Notes under the pieces: generated by a model
Database searches by the model: none
Told to the model about the DNA's origin: nothing
What the model saw: the letters and a program-made list of their open reading frames with translations, nothing else
Assembly (NCBI RefSeq): GCF_036014215.1
Contig: NZ_CP107921.1
Coordinates: 1,993,501 to 2,057,500 of the forward strand
Direction of reading: 5' to 3'
Length of the DNA stretch: 64,000 nucleotides
Source of the DNA: Streptomyces sp. NBC_00440
GTDB lineage: Bacteria > Actinomycetota > Actinomycetes > Streptomycetales > Streptomycetaceae
Position numbers and translations under genes: made by a program
Shown here: positions 35,767 through 43,813 of the stretch, piece by piece
How positions within the stretch are numbered: the stretch's first letter is position 1
Layout of the letters: each line of letters begins with the position of its first letter

Positions 35767-35792
35767 CCGGACCCGCCGGACCTGCCGGAGCA

Positions 35793-35821
35793 GCCGGACC
35801 CGCGGAGCGGTCGGGTCCGGC
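35793..35821. terminator. Bidirectional hairpin between convergent genes
   Basis: GCCGGACCCG (35793-35802) and CGGGTCCGGC (35812-35821), a perfect 10-bp stem with a 9-nt loop, between the MFS stop and the small protein stop. Confidence 0.65.
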
Positions 35822-35847
35822 CGGCCGGGATGCCGGCGCCGGGGCGG

Positions 35848-36081
35848 TCAGCCCTCCTCGTCGGTGGGGGCGCTCTTGTCGTCGTTCCACTTGGGGTCGG
35901 TGTCCCACTCCAGGTTGCGCTCGGCCACCTTGTCCATCGCGTGCGCCGCCTCCTCGCGGGTGGCGTAGGGGCCGAAGCGGTTCTTACCCGGGCACTCGGG
36001 ACCGTCTTCGACCTTTTTGTGCTGGAGGCAGTAGTACCAGTCGCCCGGCTGCGCGGTCGTTCGCCTCTTGAACAAAGCCAT
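35848..36081 (-). CDS. Small conserved acidic protein of unknown function
   Basis: A 77-aa soluble protein ([20 protein letters not shown]..., ending in acidic TDEEG). The pattern [16 protein letters not shown] ... [15 protein letters not shown] recurs in actinobacterial proteins and resembles a SPOR-like or zinc-ribbon-like fold with two cysteines. Function unknown. The start at 36081 is supported by GAGAGGAAC upstream. Its start is only 30 nt from the divergent map start, so the two promoters must overlap. Confidence 0.8.
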   Translation of the reverse strand: MALFKRRTTAQPGDWYYCLQHKKVEDGPECPGKNRFGPYATREEAAHAMDKVAERNLEWDTDPKWNDDKSAPTDEEG

Positions 36082-36111
36082 GGCCGGTTCCTCTCTCATA
36101 CACTCGCTGGC

Positions 36112-36969
36112 ATGTCTGGCCAGTCACTGCTCGTACCAGGGGAGCTTTCTCCCACCCGTTCCGTACCCGGAAACATCCGGCGTCCCGAGTACGTGGGCAA
36201 GCCCGCGCCGACGCCGTACACCGGGCCGGAAGTCCAGGATGCCGACACCATCGAGCGTATGCGCGTCGCGGGCCGTATCGCCGCGCAGGCGATGGCGGAG
36301 GCCGCCAAGCACATCGTGCCCGGTGTGACGACGGACGAACTCGACCGGGTCGCCCATGACTTCATGTGCGACCACGGCGCCTATCCGTCGACCCTCGGCT
36401 ACCGCGGGTTCAAGAAGTCTCTCTGCACCTCAGTCAACGAAGTCATCTGCCACGGGATTCCGGACTCCACCGTGCTCCGGGACGGCGACATCGTGAACCT
36501 CGACGTCACCGCGTACATCAACGGGGTGCACGGGGACAACAACGCCACCTATCTCTGCGGGGACGTCGACGAGGAGTCCCGGCTCCTGGTGGAGCGCACC
36601 CGGGAGTCGCTCGCCCGTGCCATCAAGGCGGTGCGGCCCGGCCGCCAGATCAACATCATCGGGCGGGTCATCGAGTCGTACGCCAAGCGCTTCGGCTACG
36701 GCGTCGTCAAGGACTTCACCGGGCACGGCATCAGCACGTCGTTCCACTCGGGGCTGATCGTCCCGCACTACGACAGCCCGTACGCCACGGAGCTGATCCG
36801 GCCCGGGATGACGTTCACGATCGAGCCGATGCTCACCCTCGGCTCGTACGAGTACGACATGTGGGAGGACGGCTGGACCGTGGTGACCAAGGACCGTAAG
36901 CGGACCGCGCAGTTCGAGCACACGCTCGTGGTGACGGAGACCGGGGCGGAGATCCTGACGCTGCCCTGA
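36112..36969 (+). CDS. map: Methionine aminopeptidase type I
   Basis: A 285-aa pita-bread metalloprotease that removes the initiator methionine from new proteins. The dinuclear metal site is complete: Asp in VNLDVTAYI, Asp in HGDNNATYL, His in [11 protein letters not shown], Glu in [10 protein letters not shown] and Glu in AQFEHTLVV. The N-terminal extension of about 40 residues ([19 protein letters not shown]) is the one found in actinobacterial class Ic MetAP, which interacts with the ribosome through a proline-rich segment. The chosen ATG at 36112 gives the standard length; a longer upstream reading would run through the small gene at 35848. Confidence 0.95.
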   Translation: MSGQSLLVPGELSPTRSVPGNIRRPEYVGKPAPTPYTGPEVQDADTIERMRVAGRIAAQAMAEAAKHIVPGVTTDELDRVAHDFMCDHGAYPSTLGYRGFKKSLCTSVNEVICHGIPDSTVLRDGDIVNLDVTAYINGVHGDNNATYLCGDVDEESRLLVERTRESLARAIKAVRPGRQINIIGRVIESYAKRFGYGVVKDFTGHGISTSFHSGLIVPHYDSPYATELIRPGMTFTIEPMLTLGSYEYDMWEDGWTVVTKDRKRTAQFEHTLVVTETGAEILTLP

Positions 36970-36996
36970 GCCCGCTCACGGCCCGCTCGCGGGAGT

Positions 36997-38016
36997 TCAC
37001 ACCGCCCGGCGCCTGCTCACCTCGGGCGCCGGGGCGCGCGAGCCGGTGAGGAGCCGGCGGGCGGCGTCCCAGCCCGCGTACCGGGCGGACGCCACCGCCG
37101 CCTCGTCGTCGCCGAGTATCCGCAGCCACGCGCCGCAGTCGTGCGGCAGCACGCTCACCCCGTACGGCAGCCCCATACCGTCAAGGGCGGCGTGCAGGGC
37201 GTCGGCCACCTCGGCGGCGGGCGTCCGGCCGGTCACGACGAAGAGCGAAGCCAGCTGGGTGTGCCCGGAGAGCACGCCAGGACCTGCCACATCGTGCCGG
37301 TCGGGGCAGAGCCGTACCGCGTCCAGGGCCAGCAGCCTGCCGTGCGGCCGGCGCACCTCCAGGTCGAGGCCGAGCACGTCGTACCCATGGCGTGCACCGG
37401 GGCCCGGACGTCCCGCCGCCACCGTCTCACCGATGACGACGGTGGCGGCGGGGTCCGCGGTGATCACGGTGCGCTGGTAGAGCCGGGCGCCGGGGAGGGG
37501 GAGCAGCGGATCCGGCAGATACTCCAGATACGCGTCGGGCCCCGCCGAGAGGTTGACCAGCCGGGTGGCACAGCCCCGCTCCATCGGCCGGACCTCGGTC
37601 GCGGCCCCCGTCGAGAGATGCACCTCGGTCTCGGCACCGCAGCAGACATCGATGCGCTGGCGGTCCTCCTGGATCAGGCCGCCCACGACCGGCGCCAGCC
37701 GGACGAACGCCATCTGTGGCCGCAGCGGGTCGGGGTACTGCGGCCGGCCTGTCCGCAGCGGCATCCTGCTGTACCGGCGGACCAGTTCGGTGCGTCCGCT
37801 CAGCCGCTCGAATCCCATCTCCAGGAGACCGACCCGGGTGGACGGTTCCGCGGATCCAGCGATGGATTCGCCGGCGGATTCACCGGCGTCGGGCAGGTGC
37901 CGGGCCACCTCGGGCGGTATCCGGCCGGGGGTGTGGTGCGCGGCGGACAGCCGCGACTCCCCCTTCGCGCGTCCCGTCCCCGAGGTCTCGGGCATCTCGT
38001 CCGTGACGAGCGCCAT
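36997..38016 (-). CDS. ureD: Urease accessory protein UreD
   Basis: A 339-aa UreD/UreH-type chaperone, needed with UreF and UreG to deliver nickel to urease. Typical segments are RIDVCCGAETEVHLSTGAAT (central beta-helix), CATRLVNLSAGPDAYLEYLPDPLLPLPGA-like text (AYLEYLPDPLLPLPGARL) and TVVIGETVAAGRPG. The first 70 residues are poorly conserved. ureF is 143 nt upstream. No ureG and no urease structural genes (ureA, ureB, ureC) are in the window, so this pair is incomplete as seen here. The 3' end converges on map. Confidence 0.85.
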   Translation of the reverse strand: MALVTDEMPETSGTGRAKGESRLSAAHHTPGRIPPEVARHLPDAGESAGESIAGSAEPSTRVGLLEMGFERLSGRTELVRRYSRMPLRTGRPQYPDPLRPQMAFVRLAPVVGGLIQEDRQRIDVCCGAETEVHLSTGAATEVRPMERGCATRLVNLSAGPDAYLEYLPDPLLPLPGARLYQRTVITADPAATVVIGETVAAGRPGPGARHGYDVLGLDLEVRRPHGRLLALDAVRLCPDRHDVAGPGVLSGHTQLASLFVVTGRTPAAEVADALHAALDGMGLPYGVSVLPHDCGAWLRILGDDEAAVASARYAGWDAARRLLTGSRAPAPEVSRRRAV

Positions 38017-38017
38017 G

Positions 38018-38098
38018 TCAGACCACCGCCCCGTGCAGGACACCTGGCAAAGAGAGTCCGGCGTGGCAGCGGACCGCACGCAACACCCTGTCGTTCAT
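38018..38098 (-). CDS. Possible 26-aa leader peptide before ureD
   Basis: Between ureF and ureD a 26-codon frame (MNDRVLRAVRCHAGLSLPGV...) has a good ribosome site (GGAAGGAA) and its TGA lies 1 nt before the ureD ATG. This is where ureG would usually stand, but the peptide is unlike UreG. It may be a leader or the leftover of a deletion. Low certainty that it is translated. Confidence 0.3.
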   Translation of the reverse strand: MNDRVLRAVRCHAGLSLPGVLHGAVV

Positions 38099-38158
38099 GG
38101 TGATTCCTTCCGGTCTCTGGCGGCCGGTGGGCCGGCAGGTCGTGCGCTGCGTACCGGA

Positions 38159-38899
38159 TCAGCCGGCGGACGCCGGCGCCGGCGCACGGCCGGGGAGCCC
38201 CGACAGGGCTTCGGCCGCGGGCACACAGCCGCCCAGATCGGCGAGTTCACGGCAGAGGGCGTCCGCCGTCACTTCCCCGATCACCGGGACCGCCGCGCGC
38301 AGCAGCAGTTGCGCGGCGCCGTGGTCGGCCGCGCCCGTCCGCCGGGCCGCGTCGGCGAAGGCGGCGCAGAACGCGAACAGGTCCGCGGCCACGGCCTGTT
38401 GGCGCGGTACGCCCGCACCGGCCTGGATGACCGCGGAGACCACGGCCCGGCTGCCGGGTGCCTCCCTGCGCGCGACCAGGGCGGCGAACTCCTCCACGGC
38501 CTCGCTGGGGAACACGGCACGGCCCAGGTCGAGCATCCGCCGGCCGGTCCGGGTCGCTGCCGCCCGCTGCTCCCGGCCGAGCTTGGTGGCGTGCAGCCGT
38601 TCGTCGATCTCGGCCACCTCACCCCAGCAGCCCTCCGAAGCGGCGACGTGGGCGAGGGCGAGGGCCGTCGCGTCGGACGGGCCGACGCCACGGCGCAGCA
38701 GGGCGTGGAGCAGGGGCTCCAGGCCGGCCCGGTCCACCCGGTGCGGCTGGACCAGGCAGTCCCACTCGTAGGCGGGGTTGCACCCGCCGCCCGGGAACTC
38801 GGGGTCCGCCAGTTGCAGGCTGACCAGCAGGGAAGCGTACGGGCCCGGGACGACCGGGTCTGCGGGCGTCACCGGACGCGGGGGCAGGGCGGGCAGCAC
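38159..38899 (-). CDS. ureF: Urease accessory protein UreF
   Basis: A 246-aa all-helical UreF-type protein; UreF acts as the GTPase-activating or gating partner of UreG during nickel insertion. The typical beginning is ASLLVSLQLADPEFPGGG, in place of the usual LLQLADSAFPSGAF; it continues with EIDERLHATKLGREQRAA and RTGRRMLDLG, strongly conserved in the family. The GTG at 38872 (overlapping the stop of a small upstream frame as GTGA) is an alternative start that fits the family's N terminus as well. ureD follows; ureG is missing. Confidence 0.85.
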   Translation of the reverse strand: MLPALPPRPVTPADPVVPGPYASLLVSLQLADPEFPGGGCNPAYEWDCLVQPHRVDRAGLEPLLHALLRRGVGPSDATALALAHVAASEGCWGEVAEIDERLHATKLGREQRAAATRTGRRMLDLGRAVFPSEAVEEFAALVARREAPGSRAVVSAVIQAGAGVPRQQAVAADLFAFCAAFADAARRTGAADHGAAQLLLRAAVPVIGEVTADALCRELADLGGCVPAAEALSGLPGRAPAPASAG

Positions 38900-38994
38900 G
38901 GCACGCGGCGCCCCGATTCGGCTCCGAGCGGACCGTCGGCACGTGGGACGACCGGGGGGTCATCTCCGTACGGGTACACCGGCTGGCCGGCCAT
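38869..38994 (-). CDS. Possible 41-aa peptide overlapping the ureF start
   Basis: A short frame beginning MAGQPVYPYGDDPPVVPRAD, with GAGG 6 nt upstream, ends in TGA overlapping a possible ureF GTG (GTGA). It is rich in proline and cysteine, and has no known relatives that I recognise. The 4-nt overlap is the only argument for it. The rest of the stretch to 39258 contains direct and inverted repeats (CACTCCA/TGGAGTG at about 39109-39133) but nothing that looks coding. Confidence 0.25.
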   Translation of the reverse strand: MAGQPVYPYGDDPPVVPRADGPLGAESGRRVPCCPPCPRVR

Positions 38995-39258
38995 GGTTGC
39001 CTCGTTTCGGCAGTTCGAACAGATCACTGATTCGGGCAGATCACTGAGTGAAGTGGAGTCGGGCACGGCGAAGGCCGCGCTTCCGACGCTACGAGAGCCG
39101 GGCGGACCTGCCACTCCAGTCGGCCCGTTGGAGTGAGCGGCGCCGCACCGGCGCGGGGCGGGCTCGATCGGGCAACAGCCGGCCCAGCCGCGGCGGTGAC
39201 CGGCCAGGACCGGACCCAGGAGAAATGAGACCTGAATCACAACACGGGCAGGTATCGG

Positions 39259-39292
39259 TGAGGTAAGCCTCGGTTAAGTTAGGGCTGCCTCA
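39259..39292 (+). promoter_or_regulatory. Overlapping iron-box-like sequences in front of efeO
   Basis: Two 19-mers resemble the DmdR1/IdeR iron box (TTAGGTTAGGCTCACCTAA): 39259-39277 (TGAGGTAAGCCTCGGTTAA) and 39274-39292 (TTAAGTTAGGGCTGCCTCA), each matching about 13 of 19 positions by my count. They lie 30-63 nt upstream of efeO, where a repressor would shut off iron uptake when iron is plentiful. Confidence 0.6.
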
Positions 39293-39321
39293 CTCGACCA
39301 TTCACCCAGCGCGGAGCCCCT

Positions 39322-40467
39322 ATGAGACCCGTCCGACTCTCTGTTGTCACCGCCGCCACGGCGGTGGCCGCTCTGACCGCCGTCACGGGCTGCGCCGAGA
39401 AGAGCGATGCCAAGGCGGGCGGCAGCGGCGTCGTCTCCGTCACCGCGAGCGACTCCTCCTGCAAGGTGTCCACGACCGAATTCCCGGCCGGACACGTGCA
39501 GTTCGCCCTGGAGAACAAGGGCTCCAAGGTCACCGAGGTCTATCTGCTCTTCCCGGACGACCGCATCGTCGCGGAGCGCGAGAACATAGGCCCCGGCCTG
39601 AAGCAGAACCTGACCGCCGAGGTGAAGGCCGGTTCGTACGAGATCGCCTGCAAGCCCGGGATGAAGGGCAACGGCATCCGCCAGAAGGTCACCGTCACCG
39701 GTGGCAAGGCCGTCAAGCGCGACCCGAAGCTGGACGCCGCGGTCGCCGCGTACCGCAAGTACGCCCAGGAGCAGGCCGACGAGACGCTGCCGAAGGTGAA
39801 GGTCTTCACGGACGCCATCCGCAGGGGCGACCTGGCAGCGGCCAAGAAGGCGTACGCCCCCTCGCGCATCGGCTGGGAGCGCACCGAGCCGGTCGCCGAG
39901 TCGTTCGGCGACATCGATCCGAAGACCGACACCCGCGCGGACGGCCTGGAGAAGGGCCAGAAGTGGACCGGCTGGCACCGCCTGGAGAAGTCGCTCTGGC
40001 AGGACGGGAAGACCGGCGCCACCGAGAAGTCCCTCGCGAACGAGCTGGACACCGACCTGGCCGACTGGCAGAAGCGGGTGGGCACGGCGGCGATCACCCC
40101 GACCTCGATGGCCAACGGCGCCAAGGAGCTGCTCGACGAGGTCGCCACCGGGAAGATCACCGGTGAGGAGGACCGCTACAGCCACACCGACCTGGTCGAC
40201 TTCAAGGCGAACGTCGAGGGCGCGCAGCAGGCGTACGAGCTGCTGAAGCCGGTCGCGTCGAAGAACCAGCCGGCCCTGGCCAAGGAGCTGGACAAGCAGT
40301 TCGCCGCGCTGAACTCGCTGCTCGACCACTACCGCAAGGACCAGACCTCGTACGACTTCACGTCGTACGACAAGGTCTCGGAGGCGGACCGCAAGAAGCT
40401 GTCGGACGCCGTCAACGCCCTGGCCGAGCCGCTGTCGAAGCTCGCAGCGGCCGTGGTCGCCAAGTAG
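39322..40467 (+). CDS. efeO: Iron-uptake lipoprotein EfeO (cupredoxin + M75 domain)
   Basis: A 381-aa exported lipoprotein (lipobox TAVTGC, Cys at about residue 24). Residues 35-130 form a cupredoxin-like domain (VSTTEFPAGHVQFALEN, YEIACKPGMKGNGI). The rest is a helical M75 peptidase-like domain with the metal-binding HxxE motif (WTGWHRLEKSLW) and GEEDRYSHTDLVDFKAN. EfeO collects ferrous or ferric iron and passes it to the EfeU permease. It opens the operon efeO-efeB-efeU-lipoprotein. The start lies 30 nt after the iron-box-like sequences, and efeB begins directly after its stop. Confidence 0.95.
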   Translation: MRPVRLSVVTAATAVAALTAVTGCAEKSDAKAGGSGVVSVTASDSSCKVSTTEFPAGHVQFALENKGSKVTEVYLLFPDDRIVAERENIGPGLKQNLTAEVKAGSYEIACKPGMKGNGIRQKVTVTGGKAVKRDPKLDAAVAAYRKYAQEQADETLPKVKVFTDAIRRGDLAAAKKAYAPSRIGWERTEPVAESFGDIDPKTDTRADGLEKGQKWTGWHRLEKSLWQDGKTGATEKSLANELDTDLADWQKRVGTAAITPTSMANGAKELLDEVATGKITGEEDRYSHTDLVDFKANVEGAQQAYELLKPVASKNQPALAKELDKQFAALNSLLDHYRKDQTSYDFTSYDKVSEADRKKLSDAVNALAEPLSKLAAAVVAK

Positions 40468-41793
40468 ATGACCCACACGGAGAAGACGGCCGGACAGCAG
40501 AGTTCCGGACAGCAGGGTTCCGGACAGCAGAAGCCGGATCACCGTACGGCTGACGAGACCGCCGTCCCTTCCCCTTCCAGGCGTTCCCTGATCGGCTGGG
40601 GCGGCGCCGGGCTCGCGATCGGGGCGGTGGCGGCGGGCGGCGCCGTCGCCGCGCTGCGCACCGGCGACGACAGCGCTCCGGTGGCGGAGTCCGGCGCGGC
40701 CGTGCCCTTCCACGGCGCGCACCAGGCCGGTATCGCCACCGCGGTCCAGGACCGGCTGCACTTCGCCTCGTTCGACGTGACGACCACCGACCGGGCCGAG
40801 CTGATCCAGCTGCTCAAGGACTGGACGGCGGCGGCCGCCCTGATGACGCAGGGGCACACCGTGGGCGACGGGGCGTACGGCGGTCTCCCCGAGGCCCCTC
40901 CGGACGACACCGGCGAGGCCCTCGGTCTGAAGCCGTCCCGGCTGACGCTGACGGTGGGCTTCGGCCCCGGGCTCTTCGAGAAGGGGCGGTTCGGCCTGGA
41001 GGGCCGGCGCCCCGAAGCGCTGGTCGATCTGCCGGAGTTCCCCGGTGACAACCTCGAAGCGACGCGCAGCGGCGGGGACTTGTGTATCCAGGCGTGCGCG
41101 GACGACCCGCAGGTCGCGGTGCACGCGATCCGCAACCTGGCCAGGATCGGCTTCGGGAAGATCGCGATCCGCTGGTCGCAGCTGGGTTTCGGCAAGACCT
41201 CCTCGACCACTCCGGACGCCCAGACCCCGCGCAACATGATGGGCTTCAAGGACGGCACCCGGAACATCTCGGGCACCGACACGGCCGCGCTGAAACAGCA
41301 TGTGTGGGCGGTGGAGAAGGACGGGGCGGCCTGGATGACCGGCGGCTCCTATCTGGTGGCCCGCCGTATCCGGATGCACATCGAGACCTGGGACCGCGCC
41401 TCGCTCCAGGAGCAGGAGGACGTCTTCGGCCGCGACAAGGGCGAGGGCGCACCGGTCGGCAAGGCCAAGGAGCGCGACGAGCCGTTCCTGAAGGCGATGC
41501 TGCCGACCTCGCACGTACGTCTCGCCCATCCGGACAGCAACCACGGGATCCGGATCCTGCGCCGCGGCTACTCGTTCACCGACGGCACGGACGGTCTGGG
41601 GCGGCTGGACGCGGGGCTGTTCTTCCTGGCGTACCAGAAGGACACCCGGCAGGGATTCATCCCGCTCCAGCGCGGTCTGGCCCGCCATGACGCGCTCAAC
41701 GAGTACATCCAGCACGTGGGTTCGGCGCACTTCGCCGTCCCGCCGGGTGTCCGTGACAAGAGCGACTGGTGGGGCCGTGCGCTGTTCACCTGA
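40468..41793 (+). CDS. efeB: Tat-exported Dyp-type heme peroxidase EfeB
   Basis: A 441-aa deferrochelatase/peroxidase that oxidises ferrous iron or heme outside the membrane. The N terminus has a Gln/Ser repeat (GQQSSGQQGSGQQKP, encoded by 15-bp DNA repeats) and then a twin-arginine signal SRRSLIGWGGAGLAIGAVAA. The Dyp motif GFKDGTRN supplies the distal aspartate, and TSHVRLAHP contains the proximal heme histidine. ATG immediately follows the efeO TAG, so the genes are translationally coupled. Standard partner of EfeO and EfeU. Confidence 0.95.
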   Translation: MTHTEKTAGQQSSGQQGSGQQKPDHRTADETAVPSPSRRSLIGWGGAGLAIGAVAAGGAVAALRTGDDSAPVAESGAAVPFHGAHQAGIATAVQDRLHFASFDVTTTDRAELIQLLKDWTAAAALMTQGHTVGDGAYGGLPEAPPDDTGEALGLKPSRLTLTVGFGPGLFEKGRFGLEGRRPEALVDLPEFPGDNLEATRSGGDLCIQACADDPQVAVHAIRNLARIGFGKIAIRWSQLGFGKTSSTTPDAQTPRNMMGFKDGTRNISGTDTAALKQHVWAVEKDGAAWMTGGSYLVARRIRMHIETWDRASLQEQEDVFGRDKGEGAPVGKAKERDEPFLKAMLPTSHVRLAHPDSNHGIRILRRGYSFTDGTDGLGRLDAGLFFLAYQKDTRQGFIPLQRGLARHDALNEYIQHVGSAHFAVPPGVRDKSDWWGRALFT

Positions 41794-41887
41794 CGCGCCA
41801 CGCCTCCCCTTTCCCTCATCCTCCTTCCGTCCTTCCGTCCTCCCGTCGTTCTCGTAATCCGGTTCCTGCAACCAGAAAGGACCCGAC

Positions 41888-42856
41888 GTGTTCGGCAACT
41901 ATCTGATCGGTCTGCGCGAGGGGCTCGAAGCGAGCCTGGTCGTGTGCATCCTCATCGCCTATCTGGTCAAGACCGGGCGGCGTGACGCGCTGCGCCCGGT
42001 GTGGATCGGTATCTCCACCGCGGTCCTGGTGGCGCTCGCCTTCGGCTTCGCGCTCGAATTCGGCTCGGAGGAGCTGACGTTCAAGGCCCAGGAGGCACTC
42101 GGCGGTTCCCTGTCGATCGTCGCCGTGGGCCTGGTGACCTGGATGGTCTTCTGGATGCGGCGCACCGCCCGGCACCTCAGGACCGAGCTCCACGGCAAGC
42201 TCGACACCGCCTTGCAGATGGGGACGGGCGCGCTGGTCGCGACGGCGTTCCTGGCCGTGGGCCGGGAGGGCCTGGAGACCGCGCTGTTCATCTGGTCCTC
42301 GGTGCACACCTCGACCGACGGCGCCCAGGGGCCGATGATCGGCGCCCTGCTCGGCATCCTGAGCGCCGTCGTGCTCGGGTGGCTCTTCTACCGGGGCGCG
42401 GTCCGTATCAACCTGTCGAAGTTCTTCACCTGGACCGGCGGGATGCTGGTGGTCGTGGCCGCGGGTGTGCTGGCGTACGGCTTCCATGACTTGCAGGAGG
42501 CCGACTTCGTCCCCGGTCTGCAGAGCCTGGCGTTCGACATCAGCTCGGCCGTGCCGCCGGACAGCTGGTACGGGACGCTCCTGAAGGGCGTGTTCAACTT
42601 CCAGCCCGACCCGACGGTGCTCCAGGCAACGGTATGGGTGCTGTATCTGGTCCCCACGCTCGTGTTCTTCTTCGCCCCGGTAGGGTTCACCACGTCCTCG
42701 AAGGCAGCGGGATCGCAGGAGCAGAAGGCAACTCATGGGCAGGCTGGGGCGGCTGGCAGCGGGGCTCGCGACGACGGCGGCGATGTCGCTGACGGCGAGC
42801 GGGTGCATGACGGTGCACGGCGAGCTGGAGGTCGTACCGTCAGCGACGAAGGCTGA
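41888..42856 (+). CDS. efeU: FTR1-family iron permease EfeU
   Basis: A 322-aa, seven-helix ferrous/ferric iron permease of the oxidase-dependent FTR1 family. Both REGLE iron-binding motifs are present, at residues 10-14 (LREGLEASLVV) and 126-130 (VGREGLETALF). GTG start; AAAGGA lies upstream. The last 40 residues (QAGAAGSGARDDGGDV...) are hydrophilic and read through the beginning of the next gene, overlapping it by 122 nt, which is unusually long. The functional permease probably ends near residue 275. Confidence 0.94.
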   Translation: MFGNYLIGLREGLEASLVVCILIAYLVKTGRRDALRPVWIGISTAVLVALAFGFALEFGSEELTFKAQEALGGSLSIVAVGLVTWMVFWMRRTARHLRTELHGKLDTALQMGTGALVATAFLAVGREGLETALFIWSSVHTSTDGAQGPMIGALLGILSAVVLGWLFYRGAVRINLSKFFTWTGGMLVVVAAGVLAYGFHDLQEADFVPGLQSLAFDISSAVPPDSWYGTLLKGVFNFQPDPTVLQATVWVLYLVPTLVFFFAPVGFTTSSKAAGSQEQKATHGQAGAAGSGARDDGGDVADGERVHDGARRAGGRTVSDEG

Positions 42857-43715
42857 GGCGGCGCGGGCACTCGCCGCCTTCACCGTCGCGTACAACAAGG
42901 CGGACAAGGCGTACGACCCGGCTCTCGACGCGGGCCGGGTCACCGGGCCGCTCGGGGCCATCCACCAGGCGGGGCTGAAGGCGCGGCACGTCACCACTCC
43001 GGCCGGCAACGCGCACCACTCGGACCTGAAGCTCACCGACGCGAAGTTCGTCATCCCGAAGAAGGCCGGCTGGCCGCGGTGGTTCGTCGCGAACACGGAC
43101 TCCAACCAGGACCAGGACGGCGGCGGCAGGCTGGACACCCGCTGGCTCGTGGTGTTCGTACGGGACGCGGCCGACCAGCCGTGGAAGGCCGCCTATCTCT
43201 CGGTCCTCCGCTCGTCGGCGGTCCCCGACTTCGCCATGGACAAGGACGGCTGGGCGGAGCCCGCCGAACCGGCCGACCCCTCGCTCGCGGTTGCTCCGGA
43301 GAAGCTCAGCGGCGAGTACGCCGGGTATCTCAAGAGCGGGAGCCCGGACCACTTCGCCCCCGGCAACGACACCACCGTCTGGCGCGAGACACGAGCGAAG
43401 AACGCGAATCTGCCGGGGCTCTCCACGCAGTACGTCGACCGGTCGCTCACCGACGGCGACTACCGGCCGCTGGGTCTTGCCCTCCGGGGCGGCGGGGCGC
43501 TGGTCTTCTTCTCCACCCGGCACTACGAGCAGCAGACCGCCGCGAAGGGTCTGCATCTGACGGTGCCCGCGGATGTGAAGGCGCTGATGACCGGTGACGC
43601 GACGAGCACCGTCACCAAGGAACGCGTCTCCAGCCAGGTGGCGCTGGTCCCGGCGAAGGGGCAGGTCACGATCCTCAACCGGCTGGCCGGACTGACGGCG
43701 GCGAAGGGCTCGTAA
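42735..43715 (+). CDS. Secreted lipoprotein of the efe operon, function unknown
   Basis: A 326-aa exported protein with signal peptide and lipobox (LTASGC, Cys at about residue 24). The mature part is a mixed alpha/beta protein (TVAYNKADKAYDPALDAGRV, TRWLVVFVRDAADQPWKAAYLSVL) typical of Streptomyces lipoproteins that have no named function. It overlaps the end of efeU by 122 nt and has its own ribosome site (GGAGCAGAAGG). Being last in an iron operon, it may help iron binding or attachment of EfeO at the surface, but that is inference only. Confidence 0.85.
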   Translation: MGRLGRLAAGLATTAAMSLTASGCMTVHGELEVVPSATKAEAARALAAFTVAYNKADKAYDPALDAGRVTGPLGAIHQAGLKARHVTTPAGNAHHSDLKLTDAKFVIPKKAGWPRWFVANTDSNQDQDGGGRLDTRWLVVFVRDAADQPWKAAYLSVLRSSAVPDFAMDKDGWAEPAEPADPSLAVAPEKLSGEYAGYLKSGSPDHFAPGNDTTVWRETRAKNANLPGLSTQYVDRSLTDGDYRPLGLALRGGGALVFFSTRHYEQQTAAKGLHLTVPADVKALMTGDATSTVTKERVSSQVALVPAKGQVTILNRLAGLTAAKGS

Positions 43716-43732
43716 CGTCCGGCCAGCCGGTT

Positions 43733-43753
43733 ACGCGTACACCGCGTACGCGT
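43733..43753. terminator. Inverted repeat between the convergent efe operon and primase gene
   Basis: ACGCGTAC (43733-43740) and GTACGCGT (43746-43753), an 8-bp stem with a 5-nt loop, 18 nt after the lipoprotein stop and 61 nt before the end of the convergent gene. Confidence 0.4.
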
Positions 43754-43813
43754 GTCCGGGTGCGGCACGGTACGGCTTCACGGGTCCGGCCGGGCCAGGA
43801 CCCCTCGTCCGGA

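Noticed and set aside
39274..41898. 874-codon minus-strand frame opposite efeO and efeB
   Set aside because: Covers two well-supported genes on the other strand and the iron-box region; no recognisable domain.
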